Shown: one piece after another, positions 57,235 to 64,000 of the stretch | Position numbering within the stretch: the first letter of the stretch is position 1 | Layout: every line of letters begins with the position of its first letter | DNA from: Photobacterium malacitanum | Lineage (GTDB): Bacteria; Pseudomonadota; Gammaproteobacteria; Enterobacterales; Vibrionaceae | NCBI RefSeq assembly: GCF_900185615.1 | Contig: NZ_FYAK01000003.1 | Location: forward strand, 369,038 to 433,037 | Length of the DNA: 64,000 nucleotides | Direction: 5' to 3' | The notes under the pieces: model-generated | Seen by the model: only the letters and a program-made list of their open reading frames with translations | Database searches by the model: none | What the model was told of the DNA's origin: nothing | Translations under genes and position numbers: made by a program

Positions 57235-57885
57235 TCAAAAAATGTTTCGTGGTTGGTTAAGTTTTATATATTGCGAACGATGACGTAGATCATTCCAAAG
57301 GCTTAAGCGAGAAGCGTTACCTGCCACTTGACCTTGACCTTTCTGCTTTACGAGCCATAATTTACTACCATTGAAGCTGTAGATTGGTAATAAATCGTTA
57401 CGTTCAGTTGCTGGTGATATCGTCCCTTTAAGATTATCTAAAATCACAGGAACAGCTGATGGCGTTGGGTAATAGGCGACTACCATGTGGAACTGATTAA
57501 GCTCAAGTGCTTTTACGTACACTAATCTGAGCTTATTATCATCAATGCCAAGTTCAAGTAGAGCTTGATATTTAGCTATACTAAAATCCTCACAATCCCC
57601 AGCACCAACACCAACAAATTCATAAGGTGTTGCCCAATAATCCTCTTGTCCCCATAGCTTTTGATCGCTAATAAAAACAAACTGGTTAAAGAAATCATTA
57701 ACAGCGGTGAGTTTTTGTTGAGTCGTCAAATGTTGTGAATTTTTGATGAGTGCGCGCCATGCGATTGCTCGTATACCTGCGCGCTCACCATAAAATTGTG
57801 TTATTTTATCGATATGCAGCTTACTTGCAGCATATGCATTTAGTGTAATTAAACAACACAGTAGCCAAAAAATTATTTTCTTCAA
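57235..57885 (-). CDS. lapG: Periplasmic cysteine protease LapG
   Basis: Calcium-dependent transglutaminase-like protease of 216 residues that cuts the adhesin near its N-terminus when LapD releases it. A signal peptide (MKKIIFWLLCCLITLNAYA) starts it. The catalytic triad fits C98 (GAGDCEDF), H133 (QFHMVV) and D150 (VILDN); the acidic residues beside C98 are where Pseudomonas-type LapG binds calcium. The start codon is TTG: the next in-frame ATG would remove the signal peptide and the Cys. This may limit its translation relative to lapD. Confidence 0.92.
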   Translation of the reverse strand: MKKIIFWLLCCLITLNAYAASKLHIDKITQFYGERAGIRAIAWRALIKNSQHLTTQQKLTAVNDFFNQFVFISDQKLWGQEDYWATPYEFVGVGAGDCEDFSIAKYQALLELGIDDNKLRLVYVKALELNQFHMVVAYYPTPSAVPVILDNLKGTISPATERNDLLPIYSFNGSKLWLVKQKGQGQVAGNASRLSLWNDLRHRSQYIKLNQPRNIF

Positions 57886-57900
57886 CGGGTAATTATCTGA

Positions 57901-58491
57901 TTAGTTTTTACGAACAGTATATACAGTCCATTCTTTCACAACATTACCTTGATAACCAATAACTTGCGCAACAACTCGACGGCTTAACGTATTGGTTTGT
58001 TCGATATCATTGGCTTTAACAGGATCGTTGTCACCAAAGCCCACGGTTTTTATTCTAGAGGCTGCAACACCATCATTGATTAATGCTTGGCGAATGGCGA
58101 TTGCACGGCGTTGCGATAAGGCAATATTATAATTGGCATTACCAACCGGACTGGCATAACCTTTAAGTTCAATATGTGTTTTAGGATATTTCGCTAAGAA
58201 TGCACTCATTTGTTTGATATTTTGGATGTAACTTTCTGCTATTGCTGAGGAGTCATTAGCAAATAGAACATGAATGCTATTTTCTTCTGAGCTATCAACA
58301 TAAGTAGGGCAACCATTATTATCAACAACGGCATCAAGCGGTGTTTTAGGGCAATAATCTCGCTGATTAATAACGCCGTCACTGTCGTTATCAAACAGAT
58401 TTTTGGTTTGTTTAGCAATCGGCGGTTGAGGTACTGAAAGAGAGCAGCCAAAGAGTGTTAGAGCCAATAAACCCGTAATGATATATTTCAT
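57901..58491 (-). CDS. OmpA-family lipoprotein of the Lap operon
   Basis: 196 residues. Lipobox ALTLFGC, then a calcium-binding type III repeat-like stretch (DNDSDGVINQRDYCPKTP), then an OmpA C-terminal peptidoglycan-binding domain (IELKGYASPVGNANYNIALSQRRA). It probably anchors the outer membrane or the secretion channel to peptidoglycan. Similar genes occur in Shewanella bpf clusters. AAAGGAA precedes the ATG. Confidence 0.88.
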   Translation of the reverse strand: MKYIITGLLALTLFGCSLSVPQPPIAKQTKNLFDNDSDGVINQRDYCPKTPLDAVVDNNGCPTYVDSSEENSIHVLFANDSSAIAESYIQNIKQMSAFLAKYPKTHIELKGYASPVGNANYNIALSQRRAIAIRQALINDGVAASRIKTVGFGDNDPVKANDIEQTNTLSRRVVAQVIGYQGNVVKEWTVYTVRKN

Positions 58492-58502
58492 ATTATGTTC
58501 CT

Positions 58503-59813
58503 TTATTTAACCGACTGTGCCCAAGATTGAGGTATTTCAACCCGCATTTCACTGAGGATAAGCCCTGTGGCATTTAGCACGCGGTATTTAGCTAAAATGC
58601 CATCATATTCAGCGGTTAAATAGGCTTTACGTGCTTCAAATAACTCATTTTCAGTATTTAACACATCCAATAAAGAGCGTTGACCAATTTTGAATTGTTT
58701 CTCATAAGCAATAACAGTACGAGCTGAAGCATCAACATGTTCTTGTAAGAATAATTTTTGTTTTTTCGATAACGTTAGTGCACTCCAAGAAAGGCGAGTC
58801 CCTTCTTCTAACATGCGATGAGCGCGATCACGAATATCTTTAGATTTATTGATTTGATAAGCTGCTCGACGAGATTTTGCGACATCACTGCCACCGTTAA
58901 ACAGGTTATAGCGCATTTTTAGCATTGCTTTAAGCTCATCAGTATCACCGGGTGAGCCGTTTAAATCTTCTCCCCACTCTTGAGAGGCTTCAATACTAAA
59001 AGAAGGGTAGAAGGTGCCTTTAGCCTGTTTGTATTGATATTCAGCAGCATTGATATCATTGGATGCGATATAAACCACCGGATTATTTTTTTTAGCTTTA
59101 GTTAGTGCATCATCTAACGAAGTAGCGAGATAATTAGTATCTACTTCTGGTTTTACAAGATCGGTTGGGTAAGTACCAACAATACGTACAAATGCGGTGA
59201 TCTTATCCTGAAGGTTACTTTCTGCTGCTAATAAATTGGTATTAGAACTGGCTAAACGGCCATCAACTTGTGCTAAATCTGCTGTAGACCCAATTCCAGC
59301 ATCAGCACGTTTTTTAATATCAACGTACATTTTTTGATGTACTTTAAGGTTAGATTGAGACAGGGTTAGTACATCCTGCGCGTGAAGAACATCAAGATAG
59401 GCTTCAGTTGCTTTTAATGCTTTATCTTGTGCATCAGATAATAACTGGTAGCGTTGTGCTTCAGTTTCAGATTTATTACGTTGAATGTCGTTATAGGTAA
59501 TAGAACCATCCCAAATTAATTGCCGAATATTAATTTTGGCAGTTTGAGGGCGGTACTGGCCTGAAGGACTTTTGGCTTTATAGTCATCGTGTCCGATACC
59601 TGCTTCTAGATCGACTGAAGGTAAATAGTCGCCTTGAGCCGCATTGATCAATTGATGCTTACTTTGAAATTCATTATAAGCACTTTTGATCTCTGGGTTA
59701 GTTGATAACGTTTCTGCAATCGCTTGCTCTAGAGATTGCGCCATTACAGGCGTTGCCAAACATTGAAGGCCAATCAATAACGTGATTTTTTTTAACACAT
59801 GTTTTTTGGTCAT
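58503..59813 (-). CDS. lapE: TolC-family outer membrane channel (LapE type)
   Basis: 436 residues with a signal peptide ending near PVMAQS and two TolC repeat halves rich in coiled-coil helices (SNLKVHQKMYVDIKKRADAG, EKQFKIGQRSLLDVLNTENEL). It forms the outer membrane exit duct for the adhesin. It starts three bases after the HlyD-type gene stop. Confidence 0.9.
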   Translation of the reverse strand: MTKKHVLKKITLLIGLQCLATPVMAQSLEQAIAETLSTNPEIKSAYNEFQSKHQLINAAQGDYLPSVDLEAGIGHDDYKAKSPSGQYRPQTAKINIRQLIWDGSITYNDIQRNKSETEAQRYQLLSDAQDKALKATEAYLDVLHAQDVLTLSQSNLKVHQKMYVDIKKRADAGIGSTADLAQVDGRLASSNTNLLAAESNLQDKITAFVRIVGTYPTDLVKPEVDTNYLATSLDDALTKAKKNNPVVYIASNDINAAEYQYKQAKGTFYPSFSIEASQEWGEDLNGSPGDTDELKAMLKMRYNLFNGGSDVAKSRRAAYQINKSKDIRDRAHRMLEEGTRLSWSALTLSKKQKLFLQEHVDASARTVIAYEKQFKIGQRSLLDVLNTENELFEARKAYLTAEYDGILAKYRVLNATGLILSEMRVEIPQSWAQSVK

Positions 59814-59816
59814 TAT

Positions 59817-61211
59817 TTATTCTCTTAACGCCGTTTGACGCGCTCTGAGGACAGGTTTCAACAGGTAATCCAATACAGAACGTTTGCCTGTAATAATATC
59901 TGCTGATGCTGTCATTCCTGGAATGATAGGTAATGCTTCGCCATTTGGTCCTTTAAGACTACTTGCATCGGTACGAATCTTTACTTGATAGAAACTATTG
60001 CCTTCTTTATCTTGGATCGTATCAGCACTGATTGTTTCTAATGAACCTTTTAGCCCCCCATAATTAGTAAAATCATAGGCGCTAAATTTTATAATTGTTG
60101 GTAATCCAGGTCGCAAAAAACCGATATCTTGAGGGGCAATTTTTGCCTCAATCAATAGCGTGTCTTCTGTAGGGACAATCTCCACTAATGGCATACCGGG
60201 TTGTATAACACCGCCAACGGTATTGACATAAATAGTTTGGACTGTGCCATTAACTGGAGATACTACCGTCGTACGTTTTACTCGATCTTTTAGGCCCACT
60301 TGTGTTTCTGTCATACTGGATAATTTATCGCTGGTTTCATTCAGTTTAGCTTGAATTTCTGAACGGAATTGCAAAGCTATATCAATATATTTAAACCCTG
60401 CTTCTTGAATAGCGGCTTGAGTCACTGGAATCTGAAGTTTAGCGGAGTTTAAGTCCCGTTTAGTGTCATTAAGTGCCCGTTGTAACTTAAGTAACTCAAT
60501 GCGAGGTACGACACCTTCTTCTGCTAACGGCTTGGTTATATTGTATTCTTTTAATGCAATGCTATAGCTATTACGAATATTTGTTACTCGTGATTGAGTT
60601 TCTGTTAACTCTCTTTCTTTTTGTGATGCTTGTTGAGAAGCGACAGAAAGCTGATTTTCTAAATTGTTTAATTTACCCGTAAATTGGTTGAGTTGCCGAT
60701 GAACCAATTGTGGATGTTGTTGTTGAAATTCAGCCGTAAATGTTGGTGGTTGGCTTTTGACATTAACACTTTTACGCCATTCATTATTGTTTGAATTTCT
60801 ATTTACAGTCACGCTAGCAAGTAATGCATTAAGGCGTAATGAATCAGCTTGGATTGATGCAAGGCTTTGTTTTTTCTCTTTAAAGTCAGATTTAAACTGA
60901 GTGTCATCAATAAGTAACAGTGTCTGTCCCTTTTTTACTTGCTGGCCTTCTTTCACTAAAACCTGCTTTACAATCCCGCCTTCAAGGTTTTGTACTACTT
61001 GCAACTGAGATGATGGAATCACTTTTCCTGAACCGGTAGTGACTTTATCGAGTTTTGCAAAATAAGCCCAAATAAATGCGATAAAGAAAAATAGCACCAT
61101 TACCCATAAAATGATTCTGGCACTTTTGGGAGTGTTAAGCAGTAATGCTGCTGACTTATCATCAATAAAATCGAGATCATCGGTTGATATCGAGGTGGTC
61201 TTTTTGCTCAT
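59817..61211 (-). CDS. lapC: HlyD-family membrane fusion protein (LapC)
   Basis: Periplasmic adaptor of 464 residues linking LapB to the TolC-type channel. One N-terminal membrane helix (about 31-51), then biotinyl-lipoyl halves (GSGKVIPSSQLQVVQNLEGG and SPVNGTVQTIYVN) around long coiled coils, ending in the beta-domain. It is the first gene of the operon, divergent from the adhesin gene with 430 bases between starts. Confidence 0.92.
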   Translation of the reverse strand: MSKKTTSISTDDLDFIDDKSAALLLNTPKSARIILWVMVLFFFIAFIWAYFAKLDKVTTGSGKVIPSSQLQVVQNLEGGIVKQVLVKEGQQVKKGQTLLLIDDTQFKSDFKEKKQSLASIQADSLRLNALLASVTVNRNSNNNEWRKSVNVKSQPPTFTAEFQQQHPQLVHRQLNQFTGKLNNLENQLSVASQQASQKERELTETQSRVTNIRNSYSIALKEYNITKPLAEEGVVPRIELLKLQRALNDTKRDLNSAKLQIPVTQAAIQEAGFKYIDIALQFRSEIQAKLNETSDKLSSMTETQVGLKDRVKRTTVVSPVNGTVQTIYVNTVGGVIQPGMPLVEIVPTEDTLLIEAKIAPQDIGFLRPGLPTIIKFSAYDFTNYGGLKGSLETISADTIQDKEGNSFYQVKIRTDASSLKGPNGEALPIIPGMTASADIITGKRSVLDYLLKPVLRARQTALRE

Positions 61212-61641
61212 ATAAAAACCTATGTATCGAGAAATAACGGCCTACAAAAATGTTAGTATTATTGTTAAAAAAACAACGTTTTGATTGCGGTAATTGGCTC
61301 GTTTCCTTGCTGTGTAATCTATTATTATTGTTAATGTAATTGACGATAAGGGATATTATTTTTCTTATTGGTCATTAGTTTAATAAATGATTCTAATGCA
61401 ACATATCACCAGTTGTTATATGTTACATTGTTGTTTGTTTATAATTAAGACTAATGATAAGCTCTTGAAGTATTGACGTAAAGTGGTTTTTAACCTTAAC
61501 GTATACAATAAGTCTATGATTGATTGAGCGATCTGAACAATTAGCAATAATTTATGGATTATAATCTATACAGTCGTGACGATGTTAACTTATCCAGTTT
61601 AGCTATTATGCTATTGAAGAATTTAAAGGTTGGGCGATTTC
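61212..61641. other. Divergent control region of the Lap adhesin and its secretion operon
   Basis: 430 bp, AT-rich, holding promoters for both directions. TTGACG (near 61474) and TATACAAT (near 61498) are visible on the plus strand but spaced too far apart for a normal promoter. c-di-GMP-responsive activators control such genes in relatives; I cannot identify an operator here. Confidence 0.35.
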
Positions 61642-64000
61642 ATGGTTAATAATGATAATAATAAAGTTGAAGATTTTAAGCTTGTTGATGGTGAAAGTTT
61701 TATTCTTCAGCCAAATCAAATGCCTATGCCTTTAGTCGATACCCATACGTTGCAGAGTAACGAAGTCATCGTTACTAATCGTGATGCTAAATTTATTTTT
61801 ATAAAAGATGGCATAGAGCAAGTGGTTAATTTCCCTTGTCCTAGTTGTTCAATATTAACCCCCGCAGGGATTGAAACGATTGAGCTAGATAACAGTATTT
61901 CCTTTAATGGTGATGCTAAATCCGATACATCTTTTTCTGCTGATGACATTGAGTCTCTTCAAAATGCAATCTTAGCTGGACAAGATCCAACAACATTATT
62001 TGAAGCGCCTGCTGCTGGTAATGTTACTGCTGCTGGTAATGTGGGTTTAAATGGTTCCTCGGCAACGGCAAGCTTTATTACTATCAATTATGATAATGAT
62101 GCCGTGTTAGCAGAAGCAGGTTTTGATACTGCTTATAACCCTCAGCGTGCAGCTCAAGTAATTGATCCCAAAGTGATTGTTGCGGCAGATGGTGGCGAGT
62201 TAGGTTCAATGATTGTTGTTGAAGGTGATCTAACACCTCAACATGGCGAACAGGGTTACCCTGTTGAAACATCAGCATCAATTTTTGTTGACGCAGCAAC
62301 ATTACCATTAGAAAGTAATTCTTTTGTTTTTGATCCTCTTTCTATTAATGCATTACTTTCTGAATTAAATAGCGACATATCTTCTGGTGGCAAAGCGGTT
62401 AGCTTTGTTTACGATACTGGGACAAATACAATTATTGGTACTCTCGACGGTACGACAGTTATGTCTATTACCCTTGAAGCATCATCAATAAATGGTCGTG
62501 ATGTCACTGTTAATGTGACTACTACAATTAATCAGCCCATTGATCATATTGCAGAAACTAATGGCGGTTTAGTTTCTCATGATGGTGATAACATCATGAT
62601 TAATGTTGCTATTCAGGGGGCAGATTCAAACGGTAATTCACTTGATAAACCAATTAATGTCGATATTACTATTAAAGATGGTGCTAACCCAGAATTTGGC
62701 ACTGACAGTGGCACCACCATTAATGAAACCACCCAAAATGGTGAGGTTATTAGCGGCGAAGTGCCGTTGGATGTGGGCTCAGATGCGATCCATCAGCTTG
62801 ATTTCAATGCTGACCAACCGGATTTAGCCAACCTAACCAGTAATGGCACCGCGACCACATTTACAGTTAACGGTAACGTATTAACCGTGCTTGATAGCGA
62901 TAACAAGCCAGTGATGGTCGTAACGATTGCGAAAGATGGCGCATACACGGTTGAAGTGACAGGCCCTATTGATCAAAACGATGCAGACATTGCCAACATT
63001 AACCTTGGTGTGACGGCGACGGATAATGATGGCGATACTGCTAACGGTCAGGTAGTGATCACTATTAATGATGGTGCTGATGCAGGTGGTAATGAGCACG
63101 GTGATATTACCATTACTGAAGGTGATTTAACCCCTCAAGCTGGTGAGCAAGGTTACCCTGTATCGGGCAACACCACGATTGTGATTGAGGCGGGCGCTGA
63201 TCGTCTAGACCCAACTAAGGTGACCATCGATCCGACTCAATTAACCCAATTAATTAACGAATTAGAGTCAGAGTTAACTACGGGTGATAATCAAGCGATC
63301 AGCTTTAGCTATGACAGCACCACCGGGAAATTAGTCGGTGTGACCGCTGACGGCGAGCAAGTGGTGACGGTATCATTGGATGCCGTCCAAGCGGCGAACG
63401 GCCACGATATCGACGTCACAGTGACGATTAATCAAGACAAACCGTTAAACCACACCGACAGTGGTGTCGATGGTTTGGTTGATAGTGTTAACGATAAAAT
63501 CACCATTGATGTGCCGATTCAGGTGCAAGATACCGATGGTGATTGGCTACAAAAGCCTGCCAATGTTGATATCACCATTGTTGATGGTGCCAACCCAGAA
63601 TTTGGCACTGACAGTGGCACCACCATTAATGAAACCACCCAAAATGGTGAGGTTATTAGCGGCGAAGTGCCGTTGGATGTGGGCTCAGATGCGATCCATC
63701 AGCTTGATTTCAATGCTGACCAACCGGATTTAGCCAACCTAACCAGTAATGGCACCGCGACCACATTTACAGTTAACGGTAACGTATTAACCGTGCTTGA
63801 TAGCGATAACAAGCCAGTGATGGTCGTAACGATTGCGAAAGATGGCGCATACACGGTTGAAGTGACAGGCCCCATTGATCAAAACGATGCAGACATTGCC
63901 AACATTAACCTTGGTGTGACGGCGACGGATAATGATGGTGACAGCACGCAAGGACAAGTTGTTATTACTGTCACTGATGGTGCTGATGCGGGCGGTAATG
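61642..64000 (+). CDS. lapA: Giant LapA/BpfA-like surface adhesin, 5' part
   Basis: The frame is open from the ATG at 61642 to the window end: 786 codons of an adhesin that is surely much longer. In-frame stops at 61615 and 61624 exclude an earlier start. There is no signal peptide, as expected for type I secretion. The N-terminal retention module ends in a linker with two di-alanine sites, PAAG (123-126) and TAAG (129-132), the LapG cleavage consensus. A CPSC cysteine pair lies at 66-69. Repeats of about 302 residues follow (GDLTPQ-GEQGYPV, DGANPEFGTDSG, VTATDNDGD), acidic and free of Cys. Base composition rises in GC within the repeats compared with the N-terminus. Confidence 0.9.
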   Translation, partial: MVNNDNNKVEDFKLVDGESFILQPNQMPMPLVDTHTLQSNEVIVTNRDAKFIFIKDGIEQVVNFPCPSCSILTPAGIETIELDNSISFNGDAKSDTSFSADDIESLQNAILAGQDPTTLFEAPAAGNVTAAGNVGLNGSSATASFITINYDNDAVLAEAGFDTAYNPQRAAQVIDPKVIVAADGGELGSMIVVEGDLTPQHGEQGYPVETSASIFVDAATLPLESNSFVFDPLSINALLSELNSDISSGGKAVSFVYDTGTNTIIGTLDGTTVMSITLEASSINGRDVTVNVTTTINQPIDHIAETNGGLVSHDGDNIMINVAIQGADSNGNSLDKPINVDITIKDGANPEFGTDSGTTINETTQNGEVISGEVPLDVGSDAIHQLDFNADQPDLANLTSNGTATTFTVNGNVLTVLDSDNKPVMVVTIAKDGAYTVEVTGPIDQNDADIANINLGVTATDNDGDTANGQVVITINDGADAGGNEHGDITITEGDLTPQAGEQGYPVSGNTTIVIEAGADRLDPTKVTIDPTQLTQLINELESELTTGDNQAISFSYDSTTGKLVGVTADGEQVVTVSLDAVQAANGHDIDVTVTINQDKPLNHTDSGVDGLVDSVNDKITIDVPIQVQDTDGDWLQKPANVDITIVDGANPEFGTDSGTTINETTQNGEVISGEVPLDVGSDAIHQLDFNADQPDLANLTSNGTATTFTVNGNVLTVLDSDNKPVMVVTIAKDGAYTVEVTGPIDQNDADIANINLGVTATDNDGDSTQGQVVITVTDGADAGGN
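62686..63032 (+). repeat. Adhesin repeat segment, copy 1
   Basis: 347 bp that recur at 63592-63938, offset 906 bp (302 codons), with a single difference (T at 62967, C at 63873). Flanking parts of the 906-bp unit are clearly homologous at protein level but diverged in DNA. Confidence 0.93.
63592..63938 (+). repeat. Adhesin repeat segment, copy 2
   Basis: Near-identical partner of the segment at 62686. Identity breaks abruptly after AATGATGG, where copy 1 continues CGATACT and copy 2 TGACAGC. Confidence 0.93.

Noticed and set aside
62603..62827. Separate small frames inside the adhesin, also at 63461-63733
   Set aside because: They are off-frame readings of the repeated adhesin segment, and so recur with the repeat.
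1..64000. CRISPR array, insertion sequence, prophage or integrative element
   Set aside because: No regularly spaced short repeats, transposase or integrase gene, or attachment-like duplication was found; the tRNA-Leu repeat is a plain tandem duplication without an integrase.

Overview
The window is chromosomal DNA from a low-GC gammaproteobacterium. The best guess is a marine Vibrionaceae member close to Photobacterium. That assignment is inferred from gene content: TMAO respiration genes, a TorT/TorS sensor pair, a stand-alone second EF-G, YccS, DUF2947 and DUF3012 proteins, and a Lap-type adhesin cluster. I see no insertion sequence, prophage, CRISPR array or origin. Most of the window is core or shell metabolism, with short operons closed by clear hairpin terminators.

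Layout. 1-5.4 kb: the 3' end of rlhA, then a divergent pair made of a TorZ-like TMAO reductase (minus strand) and a TorC-like pentaheme cytochrome (plus strand). The reductase carries its own C-terminal heme-c module resembling the last heme domain of TorC. 5.4-11.7 kb: yccS-like, helicase IV, an MDR oxidoreductase, mgsA. 11.8-16 kb: torT and torS, divergent, with torR not in view. 16-25 kb: GNAT acetyltransferase, fusA2, an S4 RNA-binding protein with a basic tail, an M15 peptidase, an aldo/keto reductase, a triple-rhodanese YnjE, a META-domain protein, mobB. 25-34 kb: two DEDDh exonuclease-like proteins, an EEP-family phosphohydrolase, an AMMECR1 protein, a glutaredoxin, a BCCT transporter, and a CBS/DUF294 signalling protein paired with an exonuclease.

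34-50 kb: a PfkB-family protein whose catalytic Asp is replaced by Asn; a tRNA cluster (Cys, Gly, Leu, Leu) in which the second Leu gene is a 191-bp tandem duplication; pxpABC for 5-oxoproline hydrolysis, followed by a gamma-glutamylcyclotransferase-like gene that could supply its substrate; small zinc-ribbon and hypothetical proteins; a PAS-GGDEF protein; a pirin; gabD and ydiJ; aqpZ. 50-53 kb: a LysR regulator divergent from a truncated CDF-like membrane protein, and a NYN-domain protein.

53-64 kb: a complete Lap-type biofilm adhesion system. A minus-strand operon encodes HlyD-type adaptor, TolC-type outer membrane protein, OmpA-like lipoprotein, LapG protease, LapD c-di-GMP receptor and LapB ABC transporter. 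The giant adhesin gene runs divergently from it and off the window edge. Its N-terminus has two tandem di-alanine sites suited to LapG, and its repeats include 347 bp at near identity. By analogy with Pseudomonas LapA/LapD/LapG, high c-di-GMP makes LapD sequester LapG and the adhesin stays on the surface; low c-di-GMP frees LapG to cut it off.

Nothing here is clearly a wholly new system. The most unusual points are the heme-fused TMAO reductase, the degenerate PfkB protein, the pxpABC/cyclotransferase neighbourhood and the double LapG site.
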